DNA from: a virus
DNA: 44,557 nt
Reading direction: 5' to 3' (one strand)
IMG/VR virus record: IMGVR_UViG_3300036791_000398
Span: 1-44,557 of that record
The number at the start of each line of letters is the position of its first letter. The first letter of the stretch is position 1. The translations under genes and the position numbers were made by a program. The notes under the pieces were generated by a model. That model was not told the DNA's origin, did not search any database, and saw only the letters and a program-made list of their open reading frames with translations. Below, in pieces: positions 8,201 to 15,520 of this stretch.

Positions 8201-9049
8201 ATGACGGAGTGGTACGAGAAGCCGTATCCGAAGCACTCGAACCCTCCGAGCGTCTCGCTGCCGCGCACCCTGTACGCGCCCCGCCACGACGAGGGCTTCT
8301 ACTCCGGCCCCGACGTCACCGCGATCAAGCGCGCCGTCTCCCGGCTGGGCCGGTGGCCGTGGGACCCGGAGGGGTGGGACGACGGCTACGCCGACACGTT
8401 CGCGTTCGGCACGTCCGGCAACGTCAAGGACACCGGCGTCAAGGGCGTGCAGCGCCAGTCGAAGCTCGACCAGTCCGGCGTCTTCGGCCCGCACACATTC
8501 GAGGTCCTCCGCACCGCCGCGATCCCGCAGGGGCTCCCGCACGCCGGCGAACGCGCGTTCGACGACTACGCGCTCAACCTGCTCAAGAGCTACGACCCCG
8601 GCTACGACGTTCCCAACCTGGGGCCGGTCAGCGCGAACGGCAAGAGCGTCCTCGACCACGACCTGACGCACGCCACCGGAGGGATCCCGCTCTACCCCGC
8701 CTTCGACGATGCCTTCAACCCCGGCACGACGATCATCGCCCCCGAGGCGATCGCGGTGGTGCGCGCGTCGAGCTCCGACCCTGGCGACGCGTTCTACGCC
8801 GAAGGCGACTCGGAGATCAACTACTGGTTCGGGCACCTCGTCTCCGCGCCTGCGGTCGGCACCCGGATCGGGAAGGGCGGCAAGGTCGGTGTCGTCTTGG
8901 ATCACAACCAGGGCGGTGGCCCGCACGTCCACGTCGGCGTCAACGTCGAGCGGCTGTGGGGCAACGGCAAGCAGCTCACGCACCACACGAACTACACGCA
9001 CGGCGCGCCCACGGTCGGGTCGCAGCTCGCGGCCGGACACCCTCTGTGA
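8201..9049 (+). CDS. Endolysin with peptidoglycan-binding-like module and M23-type peptidase domain
   Basis: 282 residues. Residues 21-130 form a module (GPDVTAIKRAVSRLG ... GLPHAGERAFDDYALNL) that is clearly repeated at the C-terminus of the next gene product. Residues about 150-250 fit a zinc metallopeptidase of the M23/LytM family: H157 and D169/D170 as candidate metal ligands, then FGHL, a Gly-rich turn and the HVH motif at 242-244. It should cleave peptide cross-links at lysis. There is no signal peptide, so it needs a holin; tiny membrane proteins flank the pair. Start fixed by the leaderless promoter. Confidence 0.7.
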   Translation: MTEWYEKPYPKHSNPPSVSLPRTLYAPRHDEGFYSGPDVTAIKRAVSRLGRWPWDPEGWDDGYADTFAFGTSGNVKDTGVKGVQRQSKLDQSGVFGPHTFEVLRTAAIPQGLPHAGERAFDDYALNLLKSYDPGYDVPNLGPVSANGKSVLDHDLTHATGGIPLYPAFDDAFNPGTTIIAPEAIAVVRASSSDPGDAFYAEGDSEINYWFGHLVSAPAVGTRIGKGGKVGVVLDHNQGGGPHVHVGVNVERLWGNGKQLTHHTNYTHGAPTVGSQLAAGHPL

Positions 9050-10176
9050 GCAACCCGGAGGAGTGGATCGGGCTCGGCTTCGTCTCGACGGCGGCGAACG
9101 CCGCCCCCGACGTGATCGCCGACATGGGGCCGATCGACGTCGTCTGTCCGCAGATCGCGTTCGGCATGAGCCCACCGGAGAACGACCCTGGCCTCGACGA
9201 CGCGATCGCGTGCATGGGCCGCTGCCTCGAGCTCGGCCTCGACGTCGCCGGCTGGGCCTGGTGCGCGTACCCGGAGCTGGCCTGGGACGAGGCGACCTAC
9301 CACGCCGGCGTCGCGCTCACGCTGGGACTGGAGCGGTTCGTCGCCAACATGGAGGAGCCTTACGACGCGCACGGCAACAGCCAGGACGCGCGCATGTGGG
9401 CGCCCGACCGCTACGCCGACGCGTTCCGGGCGATCGCGCCGCAGGTCGAGCTGGGAGTGACGACGACGCCCAGGTGGGCGAGCTCAGGCAACGAGCTGCG
9501 CGCGGCCGGCGCGACGATCATGCCGCAGGCGTTCACCGGCGAAGTCGCCGAGGCGACGATCCCCGTCTGCGTCGACCACGCCAAGAGCTGGGGCTGGCCA
9601 ACAGACCGGATCCGCCCGCTGGTGCAGGTCTACAAGACGAACGGGCAGCGGCCGGACGCCGCCGTCTACAACGCCGACGCCGCCCTGTACTCGGTCGGGG
9701 TCGTGCCGTACACGCTCGAGCAGGCCTTCGACGGCGAAGGGACGGCGATGATCCGCGAGCTGTCGCCGTCGATCACCCGCCCGCCCGTGACGGCGGCGGT
9801 GAAGCCGCCACCCGACCTGCCGTTCGCCCGGGCGCTGTACCCGCCCGACGCGGCCGCGAAGGGCAAGAAGCCGTCGAAGGACGGCCCCGACGTCGAGGCG
9901 GTCAAGCGCGCGATCAGCCGCGCCGGCTACTGGCGCTGGCAGACGTTCGACCGCGTCTACTCGAACGGGTTCGCGCACGGCCGCTCCGGAGACGGCCCCG
10001 GCATCGAGGGCTTCCAGGCAGACCACGTCCTCGACCCCTCGGTGGCCCCGACCGGCTGGTACGGCTCCGCGAGCCACGAGGCGCTCCGCTGCCACCTGAT
10101 CGCACCAGGGCTACCACACGCCGGCGAGTGGGCGTTCGACGCCTACGCGATCGACCTCTACCGGCAGGCGACGTAG
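9046..10176 (+). CDS. Second lysin: TIM-barrel-like hydrolase plus shared binding module
   Basis: 376 residues, GTG 9046 in the stop of the first lysin. Residues 1-235 resemble a TIM-barrel glycoside hydrolase-like domain, with alternating strands and helices and an acidic cluster (NMEEPYD, 101-107) as possible catalytic residues. After a Pro-rich linker (240-258), residues 260-374 repeat the module of the upstream lysin: GPDVEAVKRAISRAGYW and GLPHAGEWAFDAYAIDLY line up directly. So the pair carries one wall-binding module at opposite ends of two catalytic domains. The glycosidase assignment is moderate. Confidence 0.6.
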   Translation: MSNPEEWIGLGFVSTAANAAPDVIADMGPIDVVCPQIAFGMSPPENDPGLDDAIACMGRCLELGLDVAGWAWCAYPELAWDEATYHAGVALTLGLERFVANMEEPYDAHGNSQDARMWAPDRYADAFRAIAPQVELGVTTTPRWASSGNELRAAGATIMPQAFTGEVAEATIPVCVDHAKSWGWPTDRIRPLVQVYKTNGQRPDAAVYNADAALYSVGVVPYTLEQAFDGEGTAMIRELSPSITRPPVTAAVKPPPDLPFARALYPPDAAAKGKKPSKDGPDVEAVKRAISRAGYWRWQTFDRVYSNGFAHGRSGDGPGIEGFQADHVLDPSVAPTGWYGSASHEALRCHLIAPGLPHAGEWAFDAYAIDLYRQAT

Positions 10177-10180
10177 TGCC

Positions 10181-10273
10181 GTGCTCGCCCTCGCCGTCGC
10201 CCTCGCCTTGCTGGTGCCTGTCCTGATCCTCGTCGCCCTCTGGATCATCTGGCGGCAGCTCACGGACCGGTAG
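10181..10273 (+). CDS. 30-residue hydrophobic peptide, possible second holin/antiholin
   Basis: GTG 10181 opens a frame encoding a single hydrophobic span (LALAVALALLVPVLILVALWI) ending in the charged RQLTDR. It lies 4 bases after the second lysin stop. The size is minimal and no clear Shine-Dalgarno is visible, so it could be spurious; the strongly membrane-like composition right after the lysins is the only support. Confidence 0.35.
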   Translation: MLALAVALALLVPVLILVALWIIWRQLTDR

Positions 10274-10459
10274 ACCAGGTGCCGGAACTGTTTTTCCCGC
10301 ACTTTGCGTGACCTAGCTGGTATCTTTCGAACCTTCACGATCTGTTGCACGCTGGGTGAGCGCAGATCGTTTATACGTTCGGGCTCGCCGCGCAGCTCTC
10401 AGCGACACGGAAGAGTCGGCAGCCAGAGGCCTACCCTGCGGCGGCAAGGAGGCACCAGC

Positions 10460-10888
10460 ATGGCCCGGAGACCCGGCTACGAGGTCGGACGCCTGCTGAC
10501 CGATGCTCTGCACCGGCACCGGCTCACGCCCGCGAAACTCGCCGACACGCTCGGCCACTCAGAAGCGGCGGTACGGCGCTGGCTCCGCGACGCGGTTACA
10601 CCACGCGACGCGCATGCCTACGAGCTCGTCGACCAGCTCGAGCTCGACGTCAGCGAGTTCATGGCCGCGATCGTCCGCGACCGCCAACGCCGCCAGCGAC
10701 ACAGCGACAAGCTCAAGCGCGGAGGCGCGGCGGCGGTCATCTTCACCTGCCTCGCCCTCGGCGGCGGCCTGCACCTGGCGGGCCCGCTCGACCCTGGCCT
10801 CGACGGCAAGCTCCGCGACGGGCACCACCTGTACTCGTTCCCGACCTGGGGCGTCGTCGTCGACGAAAGCGGCGAAAGCGGCCGGTGA
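10460..10888 (+). CDS. Membrane-anchored XRE-type HTH protein
   Basis: 142 residues, ATG 10460 after AAGGAGGC. Residues about 5-62 form a lambda-repressor-like helix-turn-helix (LTPAKLADTLGHSEAAVRRWL). A basic stretch (RDRQRRQRHSDKLKRGG) leads to one transmembrane segment at about 89-107 and a short outer tail. It is the first gene of the lysogeny block, so it is the best candidate immunity regulator, although a membrane-tethered phage repressor would be unusual. It is followed by three small genes in GTGA overlap. Confidence 0.6.
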   Translation: MARRPGYEVGRLLTDALHRHRLTPAKLADTLGHSEAAVRRWLRDAVTPRDAHAYELVDQLELDVSEFMAAIVRDRQRRQRHSDKLKRGGAAAVIFTCLALGGGLHLAGPLDPGLDGKLRDGHHLYSFPTWGVVVDESGESGR

Positions 10889-11097
10889 CCGAGATGACGA
10901 CGGTCGAGGAGGTCGCGGCGCTGCTCGCGCAGAGGTTCGGCAGCCACGTCTACTACCTCGCCCGTTGCGGTCATGTCGCCGAGGCGCCGGCGCCGTCGCG
11001 TGACGCCGAGTTGCAGCTCGGCGGCTCCGTCGAGTGTCCCGAGTGCCATCTGCCGCGTCGGGTGATCGGCTACGTCCCGGTCGAGGACGTCAGGTGA
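10885..11097 (+). CDS. Small putative zinc-ribbon protein
   Basis: 70 residues, GTG 10885 in the preceding stop. It contains a CGH pair (residues 28-30) and a CPECH knuckle (50-54), four possible zinc ligands. The remainder is acidic and without recognisable family. Coupled to the HTH gene upstream and the next small gene, it is probably a regulator or accessory of the lysogeny block, by context only. Confidence 0.5.
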   Translation: MTEMTTVEEVAALLAQRFGSHVYYLARCGHVAEAPAPSRDAELQLGGSVECPECHLPRRVIGYVPVEDVR

Positions 11098-11309
11098 TCG
11101 CTCTTGTGGCCGAGGACCCGTTCGTCCGGCACGCGCGCGACTCCGAGGAGCTGTCGGAGCGGCGGCTCTTCGCCGCTGCCGTGCACGCGAACGGCGGCAT
11201 GATGTTCGTGCCGTTCTCGGCCATGCAGCTCGCGGCGGACGACCGGATCGAGTTCGCCTACCACGCGGTCGAGGGCGGAGTGCTCATCAGCGCGAGGCCG
11301 CGTCCATGA
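11094..11309 (+). CDS. Small protein of unknown function
   Basis: 71 residues, GTG 11094 overlapping the upstream stop. Charged N-terminal helix (ARDSEELSERRLFAAAV) followed by short beta-like segments and a basic end (SARPRP). Nothing identifies a function. It ends 82 bases before the excisionase-like gene; the intervening DNA holds two inverted repeats. Confidence 0.45.
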   Translation: MIALVAEDPFVRHARDSEELSERRLFAAAVHANGGMMFVPFSAMQLAADDRIEFAYHAVEGGVLISARPRP

Positions 11310-11312
11310 ACT

Positions 11313-11392
11313 CCGGGGCTAGGTTCTGCGGCTTGGCCCCGGGGTCGGAGCAGGCTGAGGGCGGGCGCCGCCGGGCGCCCGGCCTGCTCCGA
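11313..11392 (+). repeat. Paired inverted repeats in front of the excisionase-like gene
   Basis: The first repeat is CCGGGGC (11313-11319) with GCCCCGG (11336-11342). The second is an 11-base perfect pair, TCGGAGCAGGC (11345-11355) and GCCTGCTCCGA (11382-11392), enclosing a 7-base inner stem GGGCGCC (11363-11369) / GGCGCCC (11374-11380). The outer arm reaches into the ATG at 11392. No T run follows, so a simple terminator is unlikely; it may be an operator, a cruciform, or a hairpin hiding the start codon. Confidence 0.55.
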
Positions 11393-11637
11393 TGATCCAC
11401 GCCGTCCCGGAGCCGGAGCGCTACGTCGACGCGCGCGAGCTCGCCGCCAGGATGGGCGTCGGCACGACGACGGTCAAGAAGTGGGCGGCCGAGGGGATGC
11501 CGTCGTACACGTGGGGGCTCAGGCGGACGCGCCGCTACCTCGTCAGCGAGTGCATCGAGTGGGCGCTGGCCCGGGAGAGTAGGATCACCCCACCACCAGG
11601 CGGCGCACGAACGTCGCCCGGGCAACCGAAGGAGTAG
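11392..11637 (+). CDS. Excisionase-like HTH protein
   Basis: 81 residues. Residues 11-60 (YVDARELAARMGVGTTTVKKWAAEGMP...TRRYLVSECIEWA) match the MerR-like winged helix of actinobacterial excisionases: DNA-binding helix pair, then a wing, then a short helix. Such proteins bend attachment-site DNA and set the direction of integrase action. It lies 4 bases before the integrase gene. The start codon overlaps the arm of a large inverted repeat. Confidence 0.7.
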   Translation: MIHAVPEPERYVDARELAARMGVGTTTVKKWAAEGMPSYTWGLRRTRRYLVSECIEWALARESRITPPPGGARTSPGQPKE

Positions 11638-11641
11638 TTCG

Positions 11642-12730
11642 ATGCCGCAGCAGCTTCCCTCCGGCCGGTTCCGTGGACGCGTCCGTCACCCGCGCACCGG
11701 CAAGCAACTCAACCCGCGCGCCGTCATCGGCGGCCCGGAGACGTACGACAGCTACGAGGCGTGCAAGGCCGCCGAGACCTCGGCGCGCGACCTGCTGCTC
11801 TCGAACGCCCGCGTCGGCGTTACCGTCTCGGAGTTCTGGCAGCAGTGGACGACCGACCCGTTGTTCCTCAGACCAGCCGCCTCGACGAACATCCACTACC
11901 GGGAGCGCACCGCCAAGTTCGTCGCCAAGCACGGCGACCTGCCGCTGCGGGCGATCGGCGACGAGATCGTCGCCGAGTGGATCAAGGGCGGCAAGAACCT
12001 GAACACGGTCACGGCGCTGCGCGCGTTCTTCAACGACGCAGCCTCCGCGAAGGCCGGCAGGCTCGTCTCGCTCAACCCGTTCGCCAAGCTGGGGCTCCCG
12101 ACGAGCCGAGGCCGCCGCGACACGATGCCGCCCGACGAGGCCTCGCGGGCCGGGCTCGTCCAGTTCGCCGCCGAGCTGACGCCGCCGTCGTTCACCGCCT
12201 TCCTCGACGTCGCCGCCCACGAGGGCATGCGCCCGGGCGAGCTGGACGCGCTGCGCTGGTCGAAGGTCGACTTCCAGGCCGGCACGATCCTCGTCGACGA
12301 GCAGTGGTGCGCGAAGGCCCACGAGTTCACCAGGCCGAAGCACGGCACCGTCCGTACGATCGCGCTGACCGACCCGGCGAAGCGCCGGCTGCTCAACCTG
12401 GCCCGCGAGTCGGAGTTCGTGTTCACCACCCTGCGTGGCACCCACTACCGCCCGACCAGCCGCGTGCACCACTGGAACCGCGTCCGGGCCGCAGCCGGGC
12501 TCGGGAACGTCGCCCTCTACACGTGCACACGGCACTACTTCGGCTGGTACGCCTGGAACGTGCTCGAGCTCGACCCCAGGGACATCGCGCTGCACTTGGG
12601 CCACCAGGACGGCGGCGAGCTCGTCCGCAAGCTGTACGGACACGCCGACGCCGCCCGCGCCCGCACCCGCATCCGCGACGCGTTCCAGACCGCCCCGGCC
12701 GCGCCGGTGCCGATCAGGGTCGCCAGGTGA
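11642..12730 (+). CDS. int: Tyrosine integrase
   Basis: 362 residues, ATG 11642 after AAGGAG. N-terminal arm-binding region (1-55), SAM-like core-binding domain (60-150) and catalytic domain (160-340). Catalytic residues visible: R197 (EGMRPGELDALRW), K233 (PKHGTVRTIAL), R297 and H298 (TCTRHY), H321 (LGHQ) and nucleophile Y332 (LYGH). The usual HxxR box reads TxxR here (T294). The protein would integrate the phage by site-specific recombination; candidate arm-type sites lie downstream at 13438-13674. Confidence 0.9.
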   Translation: MPQQLPSGRFRGRVRHPRTGKQLNPRAVIGGPETYDSYEACKAAETSARDLLLSNARVGVTVSEFWQQWTTDPLFLRPAASTNIHYRERTAKFVAKHGDLPLRAIGDEIVAEWIKGGKNLNTVTALRAFFNDAASAKAGRLVSLNPFAKLGLPTSRGRRDTMPPDEASRAGLVQFAAELTPPSFTAFLDVAAHEGMRPGELDALRWSKVDFQAGTILVDEQWCAKAHEFTRPKHGTVRTIALTDPAKRRLLNLARESEFVFTTLRGTHYRPTSRVHHWNRVRAAAGLGNVALYTCTRHYFGWYAWNVLELDPRDIALHLGHQDGGELVRKLYGHADAARARTRIRDAFQTAPAAPVPIRVAR

Positions 12731-12936
12731 CCGAGGATCCGATCGTGCTGGTGCGCTGGAAGGACGAGGGCGACTTCGGGTTCATCTCCTGCTACCGCCA
12801 GTCCGAGGTCAACGCCGAGCTAGAGCCGACATTCGTCGGTGTCCCGTACGACCCGTTCCGCAAGCAGGAGTACGGGACGCTCGCCGAGGCGCAGGCGCTC
12901 GCCGACGAGCACAACGCCAGCCTGGAGGTGACGTGA
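12727..12936 (+). CDS. Small protein of unknown function
   Basis: 69 residues, GTG 12727 in the integrase stop. Compact mixed alpha/beta composition with several aromatic residues (VRWKDEGDFGFISCYR, FVGVPYDPF) and a final helix. No family recognised. An 11-codon frame (12936-12971) separates it from the next gene and is too short to call. Confidence 0.45.
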   Translation: MTEDPIVLVRWKDEGDFGFISCYRQSEVNAELEPTFVGVPYDPFRKQEYGTLAEAQALADEHNASLEVT

Positions 12937-12967
12937 TGGGAAGGCTTGAGGAGCGCGGGGTCGCCCG

Positions 12968-13480
12968 GTGACAGACGGCCTCGTCTATTCCTGCTCGTAC
13001 CCGGAGGGCAGCCGCGAGGAAGGCGTCTGCCGGATCTGCGGCCGAGCTGGGTCCCTGACGGAGACGCCTCGGCTCTACTGCTGCCGCAAGCACCAGCGGC
13101 GCGCGAAGAACGCGCGGCGGCACCCCGGCTACCAGGGGCCGAAGTTCTCCGGCGAGGGCGTCTGCCTCCACTGCGGCAAGACGTTCCGTCCGAGTCCGAG
13201 GTTCAGGCCGACGTGTGGCGACCCGGCCTGCTGGGAGGCGATGGGCGACCGGGGGTTCTGGCGGTTCCGCCAGGCGGTCAAGTGGCCGCACCCGCTCTCC
13301 TGGCTGGCGGCGAAGCTCAAGCTCGACCCCGACGATCCGCGCCTGCCGGAGGTCGCCAGGGCGCTGGCCGCGAAGGGCCTGCTCGTCGTCTACATCCGCG
13401 CCGACGGGACGGTCGGCGAGGTAGGCAGGCCGAAGGCTGAGACACGCGGTGAGACACAACCAGGCTCTGTGCAGGGATGA
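12968..13480 (+). CDS. Double zinc-finger protein
   Basis: 170 residues from GTG 12968. Two metal-binding clusters: CRIC...CCRKH (residues about 21-43) and CLHC...C...C (about 65-90). Between them is a basic linker. The last 60 residues are helical, with a strand-like LLVVYIRADG segment. Phage proteins of this type are often nucleic-acid binding or transcription accessory factors; the specific role is unknown. Its 3' end contains the first pair of the TGAGACAC repeats of the proposed attP, so coding and recombination sequence overlap. Confidence 0.55.
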   Translation: MTDGLVYSCSYPEGSREEGVCRICGRAGSLTETPRLYCCRKHQRRAKNARRHPGYQGPKFSGEGVCLHCGKTFRPSPRFRPTCGDPACWEAMGDRGFWRFRQAVKWPHPLSWLAAKLKLDPDDPRLPEVARALAAKGLLVVYIRADGTVGEVGRPKAETRGETQPGSVQG

Positions 13481-13674
13481 AGGTCTATCAGGCGCATAGG
13501 AAGGGTGTTAGGGCGCGACCAGTCGCCCGGAGTCGCCAGCGGGCGCCAGGCCGCATCCCGCCTCGGTTTCCACGTGGAATGCCACTGGCATTCCGAGATG
13601 TAGAACTGACCTACGTCTCCAGGCGTTTTCCGTCTCTGAGACACGCCGATGAGACACGCGGGGGTCGTGTCTCA
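13438..13674. other. Candidate attP: arm-type repeats around a palindromic core
   Basis: TGAGACAC occurs at 13438-13445, 13450-13457, 13637-13644 and 13650-13657, and inverted (GTGTCTCA) at 13667-13674: two direct pairs spaced 12 and 13 bases, about 200 bases apart, plus one inverted copy. Between them lies GGAATGCCACTGGCATTCC (13576-13594), a perfect 9-base inverted repeat with one central base, overlapping a second palindrome TTCCACGTGGAA (13568-13579). The stretch 13481-13796 has no convincing gene. Location downstream of int, with arm sites bracketing a symmetric core, is typical of tyrosine integrase attP sites. No bacterial attB was available to confirm. Confidence 0.5.
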
Positions 13675-13796
13675 GGACTGCGCCGCCCGCCGGCGCAGAC
13701 CGTCACCATGCACGTGCGCGAGGAGCTACTCCCTCCGAGCGCCAGGGCCCCCGGGCGATTCGTGTCGTCGCGGGGGCCGACCTCTGAGGCGGCCGG

Positions 13797-14111
13797 GTGA
13801 AGGCGGTCCGGGTCGCCAAGGTCAGGCGCGGCGAGCCGACCGGGCTGCACGCCGTCCACTTGCTGCTCGACCTGGGCCGGACGTACTGCGGCCTGCACGT
13901 CGACGAGCTCCAGGTCGTGGACGAGCTCGACGTCGAGCGGCTGCCCGCCGGCGTCGAGGCGTGCATGGCCTGCGGCCGCGTCCACGAAGGCTGGCCGAGG
14001 GAGATGTCGCCGCCTGCGGAGCGGGTGATCAGCAACCCGGCGCCGGGCCGGTTCCGCAAGGCCGGCCCGCTCAACCACGGCACCCGCAGACGCGGAGGCC
14101 GCCAACTGTGA
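13797..14111 (+). CDS. Zinc-knuckle early protein
   Basis: 104 residues from GTG 13797. TYCGLHVDE (about residues 34-42) and CMACGRVH (59-66) supply a C...CxxC...H ligand set seen in many small actinophage early proteins. The C-terminal 35 residues are basic and Pro-rich. It is the first gene right of the attP region and ends 28 bases before the ParB-like gene. Function unknown; nucleic-acid binding is a guess from the composition. Confidence 0.55.
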   Translation: MKAVRVAKVRRGEPTGLHAVHLLLDLGRTYCGLHVDELQVVDELDVERLPAGVEACMACGRVHEGWPREMSPPAERVISNPAPGRFRKAGPLNHGTRRRGGRQL

Positions 14112-14139
14112 CGTCCACACACCTACCAGGAGGTAGCCC

Positions 14140-15021
14140 ATGACGTCTGTAGCTGAGCGCCGGGCGCGGACAGGAATCCCGCACCCGAAGTGGCGGGTCA
14201 TCAGCAAGAGGTTCCCGATGGACGAGATCCGCTACGAGGTCCTGCACACAGACCTCCTCCGGGTCGCCGGCTATCAGCGTCCTCCCGTGCCGCGGCTCTG
14301 CGCGGCTATCGCCCAAGAGTTCGATCCGCTCCTTGCGGGCACGCTGGTCATCTCCCACCGCGACAACGCGTTCTGGGTCGTCGACGGTCAGCAGCGCCTC
14401 ATCGGCGCACGGTCGGCAGGCCAGGCAAGCCTCGCGTGCCTCGTCGTCGAGGGGCTGACCTACGAGTACGAGGCGCAAGTCTTCGGGCTCCTCAACGACA
14501 AGCGCGTTGCCGTGAGCGCGGTCGCAAAGTTCAAGGCGGCGGTCGAGGGACAGGAGCCGTGGGCGATGGCGATCGTTGGGATCGTGACCAACCGGGGAGG
14601 GATGATTCGCGGCGTCGGCGGCCGAGGCAGCGCGACGGGGATCAAGGCAGTCGATGCGCTCCGCACGATCTATCTGAGGAGCGGTCCCGAGCGGCTCGAC
14701 ATGATCCTGGCCCTGATCGGCGAGGCCTTCGGGGAGCTCTCGGACGTGACCGCGACATCGCGGCTGCTTCGCGGCCTCGAGGTGCTGATCGCGGCCGAGC
14801 ATCCAAAGCTCAACTGGGACCGGTTCACGAAGAAGCTCGCGGCGTCGTCGAACGACGAGATCGACAAGCTCGCGCGCCGGTTCACCGTCAATACGAACAC
14901 GAGCGGCCGGGCGACGTACCTGGCGCTGCTCGAGATCTACAACAAGGGCACCCGGTCGAAGATCGAGCCCAAGGCAAAGATCGTCTTCAAGAAGGAGGAG
15001 TCCGATGAGTGCGGAGACTGA
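14140..15021 (+). CDS. ParB-like nuclease-fold protein (DUF6551 type)
   Basis: 293 residues with AGGAGG 8 bases upstream of ATG. Residues about 38-125 carry the ParB/sulfiredoxin-type core, including VVDGQQRLIGARSAG (the DGxxR box), then a conserved YEYEAQVFGLLNDKR element. The rest is helical, ending in a Lys-rich stretch. Related phage and plasmid proteins use this fold for NTP-dependent DNA binding or nicking. Its 3' end overlaps the SSB-like gene by 17 bases. Codon choice is slightly less G+C-biased than in neighbours, which may mean later arrival. Confidence 0.65.
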   Translation: MTSVAERRARTGIPHPKWRVISKRFPMDEIRYEVLHTDLLRVAGYQRPPVPRLCAAIAQEFDPLLAGTLVISHRDNAFWVVDGQQRLIGARSAGQASLACLVVEGLTYEYEAQVFGLLNDKRVAVSAVAKFKAAVEGQEPWAMAIVGIVTNRGGMIRGVGGRGSATGIKAVDALRTIYLRSGPERLDMILALIGEAFGELSDVTATSRLLRGLEVLIAAEHPKLNWDRFTKKLAASSNDEIDKLARRFTVNTNTSGRATYLALLEIYNKGTRSKIEPKAKIVFKKEESDECGD

Positions 15022-15505
15022 TGAGCTGCGTGAGCGGCAGGGCGATCCGGTGATCGACCCGCGGGTGAAGGCGATGAAGGAGATGGAGGACGCGCTCGAC
15101 CAGGGCAACCCGGAGCCGTGGCAGCCGGACCAGGTCGGCGACCAGATCATCGGCGTCTTCCGCCGCCTGGAGTTCGGCTTCGCCAAGCACGCGGGCCAGA
15201 CGCCGATCGTGATCATCATCAACCCGATCACGAAGGAGGAGCGCTCGGTCTGGCTCCTCCACACCGCTCTTCGCAACAAGGTCGCCAGGTTGGCGCCGCA
15301 GCCCGGCGAGATGATCGCCATCCGCTACCTGGGGCCGGTGAACCCGGAGGGCGGCGGGCTCGCCTACGAGGGCTACGAGGTCAAGGTCGGCCGCACCAGC
15401 GGACGCGAGGTCGACTGGTCGAAGGTCGGCGGCACGGCGCTCGACGAGCAGGGCCAGTGGGAGGCCGAGCACTCCCGCTCCGACGCCGACGACATCCCCT
15501 TCTGA
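15005..15505 (+). CDS. Single-stranded DNA-binding-like protein with SSB tail
   Basis: 166 residues. The middle (residues about 48-130) has the strand pattern of an OB fold: GDQIIGVFRRLEFGF, PIVIIINP, SVWLLHTALRNKV, GEMIAIRYLGP. The C-terminus is acidic and ends DADDIPF, the tail SSB proteins use to dock repair and replication enzymes. The N-terminal 45 residues are charged and helical. It probably coats ssDNA during phage replication. ATG 15005 lies inside the end of the ParB-like gene, with AAGGAGG upstream. Confidence 0.7.
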   Translation: MSAETDELRERQGDPVIDPRVKAMKEMEDALDQGNPEPWQPDQVGDQIIGVFRRLEFGFAKHAGQTPIVIIINPITKEERSVWLLHTALRNKVARLAPQPGEMIAIRYLGPVNPEGGGLAYEGYEVKVGRTSGREVDWSKVGGTALDEQGQWEAEHSRSDADDIPF

Positions 15506-15520
15506 GGAGAGGAGACGCAC

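Noticed and set aside
13477-13800. 107-codon frame between the zinc-finger gene and 13797
   Set aside because: Although it starts with an ATGA overlap, the product is Arg/Pro-rich without structure, crosses the proposed attP repeats and palindromes, and has no clear ribosome-binding site; treated as non-coding.
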